Assembly (NCBI RefSeq): GCF_021401085.1
Contig: NZ_JACBFP010000005.1
Span: 124,001-188,000 of the forward strand
Reading direction: 5' to 3'
From: Chryseobacterium sp. R2A-55
GTDB taxonomy: Bacteria; Bacteroidota; Bacteroidia; Flavobacteriales; Weeksellaceae
Length of the DNA: 64,000 nucleotides
The position numbers and the translations under genes are program-made. The notes below the pieces were generated by a model, which had not been told where the DNA came from, did no database searches, and saw nothing but the letters and a program-made list of their open reading frames with translations. Below are positions 35,162 through 44,400 of this stretch, one piece after another (within the stretch, counting starts at the first letter, position 1; each line of letters opens with the position of its first letter).

Positions 35162-37714
35162 ATGGAGACGAAAGCTGCGACAAAAAAGAAAACGATTTAT
35201 ACCTATGATGACGCATACCGCGCAACTTTGGATTATTTCGAAGGCGACGATTTGGCGGCAAAAGTCTGGGTAAGTAAATATGCATTAAAGGATTCCGACG
35301 GAAATATCTATGAACAAACTCCTGACGATATGCACCGAAGAATCTCATCCGAGATTTCAAGAATCGAAGCAAAATATCCGAATCCACTTTCTGAGCGGGA
35401 AGTTTTCGATCTGATCAAAAACTTTAAATACATCATTCCGCAAGGAAGTCCGATGACGGGTATTGGAAACCATTTCCAGATTGCGTCGCTTTCCAACTGT
35501 TTTGTGATTGGAAGCATAACGGATGGCGATTCCTATGGTTCCATCATGAAAATTGACGAGGAGCAGGTTCAGCTCATGAAAAGGCGGGGCGGAGTGGGTC
35601 ACGATTTGTCAAACATTCGTCCGAAAGGTTCGGCGGTGAAAAACTCTGCATTGACTTCAACAGGTTTGGTGCCATTTATGGAGCGTTATTCCAATTCCAC
35701 GCGGGAAGTGGCACAGGATGGAAGACGCGGTGCTTTGATGCTGTCAGTTTCCATCAATCACCCGGATTCAGAGGATTTCGTGGATGCGAAAATGGAGCAG
35801 GGAAAAATCACCGGCGCTAATATTTCGGTAAGAATCGACGACGATTTTATGAAAGCAGTGGTGAAAGATAAAGATTACGTTCAAAAATATCCAATTTTCA
35901 GCGATCACCCGAAATTCAAAAAAGAAATCAAGGCCACCGATCTTTGGAAGAAAATCATCCACAATGCATGGAAATCCGCAGAACCAGGCGTGCTTTTCTG
36001 GGATACCATTATTCGGGAATCGCTTCCGGATTGCTATGCGGATCTCGGCTACGAAACGGTTTCCACAAATCCTTGCGGAGAAATCCCGCTTTGTCCTTAT
36101 GATTCCTGCCGACTTTTGGCAATCAATCTCTTCTCTTATGTGGAAAATCCATTCACCCAAAAAGCGAAATTCAATTTTGATTTATTTAAAGAACATGTCG
36201 GTTACGCTCAACGGATGATGGACGATATCATTGATCTGGAAATCGAGAAGATTGATGCAATTCTTGACAAAATAGAGAAAGACCCGGAAACTGAAGAAAT
36301 CAAGTACACCGAGAAAAATCTTTGGATCAAGATCCGCAAAAAAACCATCGAGGGAAGAAGAACTGGAGTTGGAATCACCGCAGAAGGCGATATGTTGGCT
36401 GCTTTGGGAATCCGATATGGAAGCAGGGAAGGAAATGAATTTTCGACTTTGGTGCATAAGACATTGGCTTTAGCCGCTTACCGTTCGTCAGTGGAAATGG
36501 CGAAGGAAAGAGGAGCATTCGCGATTTATGATTCAAAGAGGGAGACCAAAAATCCGTTCATCTTAAGAATAAAGGAAGCCGATCCGAAATTGTATAAAGA
36601 TTTACAAAAGCACGGACGAAGAAATATCGCATTGCTCACCATTGCTCCTACCGGAAGTACTTCGCTGATGTCGCAAACCACCTCCGGAATCGAACCAGTT
36701 TTCTTGCCGGTGTACAAAAGGAGAAGAAAGGTAAATCCGAATGACAAGGAGGTTCGTGTGGATTTCGTGGATGAAGTTGGCGATTCCTGGGAAGAATATC
36801 TGGTTTTCCACCACCGTTTCAAGCAATGGATGGAAGCGAATGATATAGATACTGATAGAAAATACACTCAGGAAGAAATCAACAAAATCATCGAGATTTC
36901 TCCCTACTACAAAGCCACTTCCAACGATGTGGATTGGCTCAGCAAAGTGGAGATGCAGGGTGCGATCCAAAAATGGGTAGATCACTCAATTTCCGTAACC
37001 ATTAATATTCCGAACGAAGCGACCGAAGAATTGGTGAACAAACTTTACATCAAAGCGTGGGAAGTCGGCTGCAAAGGAGTTACTGTTTACAGAGATGGTT
37101 CACGTTCCGGTGTTTTGATTTCTACAGAAGACAAAAAAGAGGAAGGTGCTGAAGCTCAGAAAACCATTTTCCCGACAAAACGTCCGCAAATTCTGGAAGC
37201 AGATGTGGTGCGTTTCCAAAACAACAAAGACAAATGGATCGCGTTCGTGGGACTGATCGACGGAAAACCTTATGAAATTTTCACCGGTTTGGCGGATGAT
37301 GAGGAAGGAATCATGCTTCCACGTTGGGTAAACGACGGACTGATTATTAAAAACCGCGACGAAGACGGAAAATCCCGGTACGATTTCCAGTTCAAGAATT
37401 TACGCGGATATAAAACAACTATCGAAGGACTTTCTCATAAGTTCAATCCCGAATTCTGGAATTACGCGAAACTCATTTCCGGAACTTTGAGACACGGAAT
37501 GCCTTTGGAAAGCGTGGTAGAGCTGGTCAATAGAATGGAATTGAACTTGGAATCCATCAATAACTGGAAAGCGGGAGTTGCTCGCGCGCTGAAACGCTAT
37601 ATCGCAGATGGAACGCAGGCTGCAGGAAAATGCTCAAGTTGCGGATCAGACCAGGTGATGTATCAGGAAGGCTGTTTGACCTGTAAGAATTGTGGCAGCT
37701 CAAAGTGCGGATAA
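35162..37714 (+). CDS. nrdJ: Adenosylcobalamin-dependent ribonucleotide reductase (class II)
   Basis: The protein has 850 residues and reduces ribonucleotides to deoxyribonucleotides using B12 rather than an NrdB subunit. SLSNCFVIG near residue 116 and the NPCGEIPLCPYDSCRL block (about 302-317) carry the redox cysteine, active-site cysteine and glutamate. APTGSTSLMSQTTSGIEPVF near 500 is the phosphate-binding region. The C terminus ends in a zinc-ribbon-like tail with CSSCG and CKNCGSSKCG, the thiol-shuttle tail of the long class II enzymes. An AT-rich upstream region holds a dyad at 34993 and a -7-like TATCTTTTG (35124-35132). No B12 riboswitch was seen upstream. Confidence 0.95.
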   Translation: METKAATKKKTIYTYDDAYRATLDYFEGDDLAAKVWVSKYALKDSDGNIYEQTPDDMHRRISSEISRIEAKYPNPLSEREVFDLIKNFKYIIPQGSPMTGIGNHFQIASLSNCFVIGSITDGDSYGSIMKIDEEQVQLMKRRGGVGHDLSNIRPKGSAVKNSALTSTGLVPFMERYSNSTREVAQDGRRGALMLSVSINHPDSEDFVDAKMEQGKITGANISVRIDDDFMKAVVKDKDYVQKYPIFSDHPKFKKEIKATDLWKKIIHNAWKSAEPGVLFWDTIIRESLPDCYADLGYETVSTNPCGEIPLCPYDSCRLLAINLFSYVENPFTQKAKFNFDLFKEHVGYAQRMMDDIIDLEIEKIDAILDKIEKDPETEEIKYTEKNLWIKIRKKTIEGRRTGVGITAEGDMLAALGIRYGSREGNEFSTLVHKTLALAAYRSSVEMAKERGAFAIYDSKRETKNPFILRIKEADPKLYKDLQKHGRRNIALLTIAPTGSTSLMSQTTSGIEPVFLPVYKRRRKVNPNDKEVRVDFVDEVGDSWEEYLVFHHRFKQWMEANDIDTDRKYTQEEINKIIEISPYYKATSNDVDWLSKVEMQGAIQKWVDHSISVTINIPNEATEELVNKLYIKAWEVGCKGVTVYRDGSRSGVLISTEDKKEEGAEAQKTIFPTKRPQILEADVVRFQNNKDKWIAFVGLIDGKPYEIFTGLADDEEGIMLPRWVNDGLIIKNRDEDGKSRYDFQFKNLRGYKTTIEGLSHKFNPEFWNYAKLISGTLRHGMPLESVVELVNRMELNLESINNWKAGVARALKRYIADGTQAAGKCSSCGSDQVMYQEGCLTCKNCGSSKCG

Positions 37715-37780
37715 GATAGAAGATGGAAGCTCAAACAAGATTGCTGATTATTTTGAAAATAGTTTTGATTCAAAATAAGC

Positions 37781-37811
37781 TTTCCAGCAGTTGAAAAATT
37801 CCGTAATTTTG
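37781..37811 (+). promoter_or_regulatory. Promoter of lpdA
   Basis: TTTC (37781-37784), 19 bases, TAATTTTG (37804-37811), giving a leader of about 40 bases. Confidence 0.55.
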
Positions 37812-37854
37812 TAGTTATTCTAAATTCTATTTAAATAACAATAAAAAAATAAAA

Positions 37855-39258
37855 ATGAGTCAATTCGATGTTACCGTCATCGGTTCCGGTCCAGGTGGTT
37901 ATGTGGCGGCAATCAGAGCAGCGCAGTTGGGCTTCAAAACTGCCATTATCGAGAAATATCCTACTATGGGAGGAACTTGTCTTAATGTGGGATGCATCCC
38001 TTCAAAAGCACTTTTGGACAGTTCCGAGCATTTCGAGAATGCCAAACACAATTTTGCCAACCACGGAATCATCATCAACGAGCCGAAAGCTGATTTGGGC
38101 AGAATGGTGGAGCGAAAAAATGAAGTCGTGGACCAAACCACCAAAGGAATCAAATTCCTGATGGACAAAAACAAGATTACCGTTTTCGAAGGAGTGGGAA
38201 GTTTTGAATCTCCAACTCAGGTAAAAGTGACAAAGAATGAAGGTTCCACCGAAGTTCTTGATTCCAAATACATCATCATCGCAACGGGTTCCAAACCATC
38301 CAATTTGCCGTTCATAACTTTAGATAAAGAAAGAGTAATCACTTCTACAGAAGCGTTAAACTTAAAGGAAATCCCGAAAAAGCTTCTGGTAATCGGAGGT
38401 GGCGTCATCGGATTGGAACTGGGTTCCGTTTATTTGAGATTGGGTGCAGAAGTAACGGTGATCGAATTTATGGACAAAATCATTCCCGGAATGGATGGCG
38501 CGTTGTCTAAAGAATTGCAGAAAGTCCTGAGAAAACAGGGAATGAAATTCGAACTTTCTACCGCAGTTTCGGCTGTGGAGAGAAATGGAGACACCGTGAA
38601 AGTGACCGCTAAGAACAAAAAAGGAGAAGAAGTTACATTTGAAGGAGATTATTGCTTGGTTTCTGTAGGAAGAAAACCTTATACAGATGGACTTTCCCTT
38701 GAAAAAGCAGGAGTGGATATGGACGAAAGAGGTAGAGTGAAAGTAAACGAGCACCTTCAAACCAATGTTTCCAATATTTACGCAATCGGTGATGTAATTC
38801 AAGGCGCGATGCTGGCTCACAAAGCTTCAGAAGAAGGAATTTTGGTCGCTGAACAACTGGCAGGTCAGAAACCACACATCAATTACAACCTAATTCCGGG
38901 AGTAGTTTATACTTGGCCAGAAGTTGCCGGAGTGGGAAAAACCGAAGAGCAACTGAAAGCTGAAGGAATAGCGATAAAAGTTGGAAATTTCCCGATGAGA
39001 GCTTTGGGAAGGAGCCGTGCTTCAGGTGATTTGGATGGTTTCATCAAAATCATTGCGGACGAAAAAACCGACGAAATCCTGGGAATGCACATGATTGGAG
39101 CAAGAGCGGCGGATTTGATCGCAGAAGCCGTGGTAGCAATGGAATACAGAGCAAGTGCAGAAGATCTCGCGAGAATGTCTCACGCACACCCAACCTATGC
39201 AGAAGCGGTGAAAGAAGCAGCTTTGGATGCGACTGGTAAAATTGCCATTCACTTTTAG
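37855..39258 (+). CDS. lpdA: Dihydrolipoyl dehydrogenase (E3)
   Basis: This FAD disulfide reductase of 467 residues reoxidises lipoamide in 2-oxoacid dehydrogenase complexes and the glycine cleavage system. The FAD motif GSGPGGYVAAIRAAQLG starts at residue 10, the redox pair C42/C47 is in GGTCLNVGCIPSK, the NAD motif is VIGGGVIGLELGSVYLRLG near 180, and the C-terminal HAHPTYAEA holds the catalytic His-Glu pair. No E1 or E2 gene adjoins it, so it is probably the shared E3. A terminator hairpin follows at 39314. Confidence 0.96.
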   Translation: MSQFDVTVIGSGPGGYVAAIRAAQLGFKTAIIEKYPTMGGTCLNVGCIPSKALLDSSEHFENAKHNFANHGIIINEPKADLGRMVERKNEVVDQTTKGIKFLMDKNKITVFEGVGSFESPTQVKVTKNEGSTEVLDSKYIIIATGSKPSNLPFITLDKERVITSTEALNLKEIPKKLLVIGGGVIGLELGSVYLRLGAEVTVIEFMDKIIPGMDGALSKELQKVLRKQGMKFELSTAVSAVERNGDTVKVTAKNKKGEEVTFEGDYCLVSVGRKPYTDGLSLEKAGVDMDERGRVKVNEHLQTNVSNIYAIGDVIQGAMLAHKASEEGILVAEQLAGQKPHINYNLIPGVVYTWPEVAGVGKTEEQLKAEGIAIKVGNFPMRALGRSRASGDLDGFIKIIADEKTDEILGMHMIGARAADLIAEAVVAMEYRASAEDLARMSHAHPTYAEAVKEAALDATGKIAIHF

Positions 39259-39301
39259 GAAGATACAATTAGAGACAGGTTGCAACTTGTCCATGTCTAT
39301 C

Positions 39302-39337
39302 GATTTTATAAATAAAGAGAAGTTTCGGCTTCTCTTT
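39302..39337 (+). repeat. Direct repeat, copy 1 (36 bp), including a terminator
   Basis: This copy is identical over 36 bases to 39881-39916. It starts with the last bases of a DUF2442-type gene (codons ATT TTA TAA) and runs through the hairpin that follows such a gene. Here it sits after lpdA. Confidence 0.9.
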
Positions 39338-39342
39338 TTATT
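39314..39342 (+). terminator. Terminator after lpdA
   Basis: AAAGAGAAG (39314-39322), loop TTTCGG, CTTCTCTTT (39329-39337), then T and A. A nine-base perfect stem, identical to the second copy at 39893. Confidence 0.85.
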
Positions 39343-39375
39343 TCAAAATCATTAACTTAGCACAAATAAAGAAGC

Positions 39376-39633
39376 ATGCCGGAAATAAGTCGATTTTACG
39401 GAATCATTATTCAGATGTTTTTCAAAGATCATAATCCGCCGCATTTCCATATAACTTATGGAGAATATCGTGCGGTGATGACGATCGAAAATGGAATAGT
39501 GGAGGGAAATATGACTTCGAAGGCATTAAAATTGGTGTTTGAATGGATGGAACTTCATCAAGATGAATTAATGAAAAATTGGGAGCTTGCCCAAAAAGGA
39601 GAGTTACCAAAAGCTATAGAACCTCTAAAATAA
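39376..39633 (+). CDS. DUF4160 domain-containing protein
   Basis: The protein has 85 residues, full length for DUF4160. The family signature is complete: PEISRFYGIIIQMFFKDHNP, then PPHFHITYGEYRAV (with the conserved H-x-H), a central GNMTSKAL, and the helix EWMELHQDELMKNWELA. The family is widespread and often next to DUF2442, as here, with a gap of two bases implying one transcript. Biochemical function is unknown; a toxin-antitoxin-like role has been suspected from size and pairing but cannot be shown from sequence. The cassette is bounded by an exact 36-bp repeat. Confidence 0.88.
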   Translation: MPEISRFYGIIIQMFFKDHNPPHFHITYGEYRAVMTIENGIVEGNMTSKALKLVFEWMELHQDELMKNWELAQKGELPKAIEPLK

Positions 39634-39635
39634 TT

Positions 39636-39890
39636 ATGATGAGTTTAATTTGGGTTACAAAAGCAGAATACATTTCAGAATACAAGATTAGTCTTACCTT
39701 TAACACAGGCGAAGAAATAATTGTAAATCTGGAGAAATATCTGGATAAAGGGATTTTTTTAGAACTGAAAAACAAAGATTATTTCAAAAGTTTTAAGCTC
39801 AATTCCTGGACAATAGAATGGGAAAACGGGGCAGATTTTTCCCCGGAGTTCTTATATTCGTTAAAATCTGACAAAGAATTGATTTTATAA
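39636..39890 (+). CDS. DUF2442 domain-containing protein, copy 1
   Basis: The 84-residue protein starts MMSLIWVTKAEYISEYK, two bases after the DUF4160 stop. VNLEKYLDKG in the middle and the C-terminal WENGADFSPEFLY match DUF2442, which pairs with DUF4160. The frame can be extended 19 codons into the DUF4160 gene, but that part is not family-like. A paralogue is at 39976. The last codons (ATT TTA TAA) lie within the 36-bp direct repeat. Confidence 0.88.
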   Translation: MMSLIWVTKAEYISEYKISLTFNTGEEIIVNLEKYLDKGIFLELKNKDYFKSFKLNSWTIEWENGADFSPEFLYSLKSDKELIL

Positions 39891-39916
39891 ATAAAGAGAA
39901 GTTTCGGCTTCTCTTT
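39881..39916 (+). repeat. Direct repeat, copy 2 (36 bp)
   Basis: Identical to 39302-39337. It covers the stop of the first DUF2442 gene and its terminator. The two copies bound a 579-bp unit. Confidence 0.9.
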
Positions 39917-39925
39917 GTTTTTCCC
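39893..39925 (+). terminator. Terminator after the DUF4160-DUF2442 pair
   Basis: AAAGAGAAG (39893-39901), loop TTTCGG, CTTCTCTTT (39908-39916), then a T-rich tail. The hairpin is the same as after lpdA. Confidence 0.85.
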
Positions 39926-39975
39926 GGAATTCGGTCTTTTTATGGCTAACTTTGAATACCTAAAAAGTAAAAGAC

Positions 39976-40230
39976 ATGAATAATATTAAAGTAACTAAAG
40001 CCAGCTATATTTCTGACTACACTGTAAATCTGGTATTTAGCACCAACGAAAAAATGACCGTAAACCTTCAACGATTTATTGAAAAACCAGAATTTTCTGC
40101 ATTAAAAGGCCAAGAAGTTTTCAAAGACTTTAGGATTGAAGATGGGAATTTGGTCTGGGAAAACGGAGCTCATTTCGCGGCGGAATTCCTCTACGGATTG
40201 CCGAATGAAACTGAGTTGAGTTGTTCGTGA
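39976..40230 (+). CDS. DUF2442 domain-containing protein, copy 2
   Basis: The protein has 84 residues and is clearly paralogous to the gene at 39636. They share VTKA-YIS-Y at the start, VNL in the middle and WENGA-F-EFLY at the end, but differ at most other positions, so the split is old. It has no DUF4160 partner of its own. It is transcribed in the same direction, separated by a terminator. Function is unknown. Confidence 0.88.
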   Translation: MNNIKVTKASYISDYTVNLVFSTNEKMTVNLQRFIEKPEFSALKGQEVFKDFRIEDGNLVWENGAHFAAEFLYGLPNETELSCS

Positions 40231-40272
40231 TTTCTGCGAAAACCATCTTTTGGTAATATTCAAAATTTTTCG

Positions 40273-40476
40273 TCAAACAATGAGCCGCTCTTTATACCTG
40301 AATTTTCCCTTAATAAATCGATTGAGGAAACTTCCTTTTGAAAACGCTGACCTGAAATTTTCAAAAGTATAGAGCGGAACCTGGAAATAGTCGTAAACTT
40401 TCCCTGAAACAAACATGATCGTGAGAATCATTTGTTCCGTGTTGTAAGAATATTTTTTGACAACATTTGATGGCAT
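40273..40476 (-). CDS. KTSC domain-containing protein
   Basis: The protein has 67 residues. VKKYSYNTEQMILTIMFVSGKVYDYFQVP followed by FSKGSFLNRFIKGKFRY (quoted in parts) is the KTSC domain pattern, named for its Lys-Thr-Ser-Cys positions; here the KTSC-equivalent serine-glycine turn is SKGS. The domain is found alone or fused to RNA-related proteins in bacteria and phages; function is unknown. The chosen start MPSNVVKKY is family-like; the frame continues 25 codons upstream into the promoter and start of the divergent gene, which is unlikely to be translated. Confidence 0.75.
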   Translation of the reverse strand: MPSNVVKKYSYNTEQMILTIMFVSGKVYDYFQVPLYTFENFRSAFSKGSFLNRFIKGKFRYKERLIV

Positions 40477-40492
40477 GTTTATCTTTTTGCAA

Positions 40493-40522
40493 TTTCCATT
40501 CCATTCATTTAGCGTATTTTTG
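40493..40522 (+). promoter_or_regulatory. Promoter of the CvfB-like gene
   Basis: TTTC (40493-40496), 18 bases, TATTTTTG (40515-40522). The ATG begins at 40527, only four bases after the -7 box, so the mRNA may be leaderless, although AGG precedes the ATG. Confidence 0.5.
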
Positions 40523-40526
40523 CAGG

Positions 40527-41351
40527 ATGAATATAGGCAGAACCCAAACATTAAAGATTCACGAGCACAATTCTTCAGGTTTTATCCTGGTTGACGAAAA
40601 TGAGGAAAAGGCATTTCTTCCAAAAATTTTCGCTTCCGAAAACTCATTGATCGGTGATGAAATTGAAGTTTTTGTTTATCAGGACGATGACAAATTAAAG
40701 GCGACCACCGAAAAACCTAATGCCGAAGTAGGGGAGTTTGCGGTGATGAGCTGCGTTCAGACTTTGCCGAGCGGAGCATTTATGGATTGGGGAATCATCA
40801 AAGATCTGTTTATTCCATATACCCAACAGAAACTGAAAATCCAGGAAGGGAAAAGATATCTGGTCTATGTTTATGTGGACGAAAAAACAGGACTGATTAC
40901 CGGAACCACCAAATTTAAGCGGAATCCGCAATACACTGATCTGCCTTTTAAAAGTGGTGATAAAGTAGATTTGATTTTGATGGGCGAAAGCGAACTCGGC
41001 TGGAATGTGGTCATCAACAAAGAATATATCGGACTGATTTATGCGTCAGACGTTTACAAGAAACTTTATCCATTGTCCCAAGAAATCGGCTATATCAAAA
41101 CCATCCGCGAAGATGGTAAAATTGATGTGACTTTGCAGCCGGAAGGATTTGCCCATATTGACGAATTCCAAAAAATCATTCTGGAAAAACTAAATGAAAA
41201 TTATGGTTTGCTTTATCTTTCAGATAAATCTTCGCCGGAGGAAATCAAGGACGAATTGCAGATGAGCAAAAAGAACTTCAAGAAAGCAATCGGCGGACTT
41301 TATAAGGACAAAAAGATTGAAATTCTGGAGGATAAGATCAGGTTATTATAA
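40527..41351 (+). CDS. CvfB-like S1 RNA-binding protein
   Basis: The protein has 274 residues in the CvfB/YitL family: tandem S1-like OB folds followed by a small winged helix. GAFMDWGIIKDLFIPYTQQ near residue 85 is the family's S1 strand pair, LGWNVVINKEYIGLIYASDV near 160 is the next repeat, and LYLSDKSSPEEIKDELQMSKKNFKKAIG at 225-255 is the winged helix. In Staphylococcus CvfB binds RNA and affects virulence genes; here it is a general RNA-binding regulator. The start MNIGRTQTLKI is preferred over the frame's first ATG at 40467. Confidence 0.9.
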   Translation: MNIGRTQTLKIHEHNSSGFILVDENEEKAFLPKIFASENSLIGDEIEVFVYQDDDKLKATTEKPNAEVGEFAVMSCVQTLPSGAFMDWGIIKDLFIPYTQQKLKIQEGKRYLVYVYVDEKTGLITGTTKFKRNPQYTDLPFKSGDKVDLILMGESELGWNVVINKEYIGLIYASDVYKKLYPLSQEIGYIKTIREDGKIDVTLQPEGFAHIDEFQKIILEKLNENYGLLYLSDKSSPEEIKDELQMSKKNFKKAIGGLYKDKKIEILEDKIRLL

Positions 41352-41369
41352 ATCAGAAATATCAATAGG

Positions 41370-41395
41370 AACGGACTTTGGTCCGTTTATTTTTG
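41370..41395 (+). terminator. Terminator after the CvfB-like gene
   Basis: AACGGAC (41370-41376), loop TTTG, GTCCGTT (41381-41387), then TATTTTT. It lies between convergent genes. Confidence 0.75.
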
Positions 41396-41420
41396 AAGTT
41401 CTTAATGGCTTTAGTTAAAA

Positions 41421-44400
41421 CTAATCCCTATTTTTCAGCAGCAACCAACCGGTAAGAATCCTTCCGTCAGAAATCTTCACTTGGTACCAGTAACTTCCCG
41501 TCGGTAAATTTCTGGAATTGGATTTTCCATCCCACTCAAAAATGCCGTTTGTGGTTACTTCCAAAACGGTTGTTCCATATCGGTCAATAATCTTAATTTC
41601 AGATCCCGGATAGTTTTCTATGCCTTCAATTTTCCAGGTATCGTTTATTCCGTCTTGATTCGGCGTAATTACATTGGAAACATTGAAAATGGTGAATGTG
41701 ATTGATCCGATGAGACAACCGCCCGTGGTTTTCACCATTACGGTGTGGTTTCCATTGGAGAGATCTTGGAAAATATTGGAAGACTGAAAAATACCATGGT
41801 CTAAGGAGAAAAGAAAATCTCCACTTCCAGAAAGGATCACCGTTGCGGTATTGTTGATAATATCAACTCGGAGAATCGTAGCGGTAATCGATGTTTTGAC
41901 CACTGTACTTGCCGAATTGCTGCAGCCAAAAGGATTCACGACTTTTGCAGTATATGTTCCAACAGCGGAAACGTTTAAAACTTGTTGATTCCAAATAATC
42001 GCAGAACCACCATCTTTTGTCCACTCAAAAGTACAACTGGTGCAGTTTCCCGCATCGAGATTGACAGATTGACCTTCGCAGAATTCATGTGTTGCGGGAA
42101 GTGTAATGGCAGGTTTTGGATTTAAAGTCAAATTCAGTTTTACCCATACAAAACAGCCGAGATTGTTGGAAATCTTTACATTAAACACATTCAAACCGAT
42201 ATCTAAACTGACTTTTGCAGGGTCCGAAACCAATTGATTGCCTGCAGTATAAAACTCAAATTGGTACTGAGACGGATTTGTAGCAAGATCTGCTTTGTAA
42301 TTATTGAGGTTCTCTGTTTTTATATTTGAAGTGGTGTCGTTGCAAAAAGTTATGGAATAGTTATTTGCAGGGATTCCACCATTTTTTACCGAGACCGTCA
42401 CTGCAAACTTTTGCGAACTTTCGCAACCGTTCACCGTTTGGGAAGCGTAATAAGTGGTATTATCAATCAAAAGAGTAGATGGAGACAAGAAATTCCCCGT
42501 GCTGTCATACCATTTGATATTTTGTCCGGCGGCGACGATGTCTGATATTTTCGGGATTTGGGCTGAACAGAAATCTTGTATTGCGTTTCCGGTTGGTGAG
42601 TTGGGATCATTGATGCTTACAGTGATTTCTAATTTGGCACTTTCGCATCCATTCAAAGTTTGGGTTGCGTAATACTTCAATCCATTTTGCAGCAAAGTGT
42701 TTGAAGGTAAAATATTTCCCGTGGAATCGTACCATTTGATCAAAGTTCCCGTGATTTGGATATCGGAGATTTTTGGATTCGTAATCTTGCAGAAACTCTG
42801 GGTTTGAGCAGCGGTAGGAAGCGGTTCACTTGTAATCGTTATATTCTGCGTTTGCGAGGAAATGTTCCCATTTCCATCATCGTATTTCCAGGTAATCACA
42901 TAATTCCCCGGAAGTTGATATTGAAGTGGATCAGTGGTAGTTCCGGTGATTTTCCCTTTGCAAGCGTCAGTCGCAGTGGGAATTGTGGTGATGATTGTTT
43001 TGCAGTTTCCCGTAATTTTAGGCAAAGACGGAAGATCTGGAACTGGTGCGGTTTTGTCTTCCACTTTCACTTCTACGGTAAAGGTTCCATCACATGTTCC
43101 TGTCCCTGTAATGGCGCAGGAGTAAATTCCAGCATTAGCAGCAGTTGCATTGGGAATGGTTGGGTTTTGCAGGTTGGAGGTAAATCCATTCGGGCCGGTC
43201 CATGAATAGTTTGCACCATTGGAAGCATATAACTTTATGTCGGAACCAGGACAAACAGGAGAATTTGAATTTAGATCTGAATATGATGTGCAATCCAAGA
43301 ATTTCGCAATAAAAATATCATTCGATGGATGACCGCCAGTTTGCTGAAAAGTTCCTGGGGTTGCAATACCGGTGGTGTTATTGCTGGACATTCCCCATAA
43401 ATAAAGATGATCATTGTAATCTTTCATCATCATTCCACTTTGAGTTCCTCCATTTCCTTGGTAAAAAGTTGACCAAATTTTTGTGAGATTAGAATCATAC
43501 TTTGTGAGAAAAATTGAGATTTTTGATCCAATTGTAGTTTGATATGCGTTTGGCGTTGTCACTTGATTAACCCAAGGATCATTCGGACTAGCAATGCCTG
43601 CAGAAAAAATATTTCTTTGAGAATCTACGTAAACATGTCCCCAATTGTCAAATACGTTTACGTCCTTATAATCAAGAATTGTATTCAAGATGGTGTCAAC
43701 ACGATAAAAGCAAATCTTATTTTTTGACTGCATTCTGCCTGCAAAAATAACTTCATTTCCAAAGCGTCTTGTACTCGTGAAAACATAGTTTTCATTGCCG
43801 CCGAAGTAGCTGGATTTTACTAGATTTCCATTTGTTGAGAATTTTATATACAATCCATTATTGTTGTAAGAACCGGTAGGATTCGGATTCACAGGCTGGA
43901 ATGGGTCGATCATTGGAAAATCATTTGCACGAGTAGTGCCCGTCATTTCAACTCCGGTAGCATCAATATTGAAGATGTTGTAAATTGATGTTCCATTATT
44001 TCCACCGACATAAGTAAAGAAATCAGTATTACCAGTAGTGCCGTCAAACCTTGTGAAAAATCCCGAATAAGCACTTGGCTTGTTTACTTGGAAAGCACCG
44101 GGTGTTCCAAATCCATTAATTGCGGTTTGTCCCGCAACGTATGCAATTCCATTGTCGAATCTTAAGTCATAAATATTGATTAGATCGGTGGATGAATACC
44201 AAGGATTACCAATTTCCGGCCCGATTTCGTTATTGAACAGCATCGTTCCATTTACAGTAAGTTTTAGGAATATTATTTTTGGATAAAAATAAAGTTTGTT
44301 TCCTGGATAAAGTGGATTCGGTTTTTCCGAATATATTGCTGCATAGACATTAAGATTGTCATCAGTATCTAATGAGCCAGTTTCATCGTAATACAATCTA

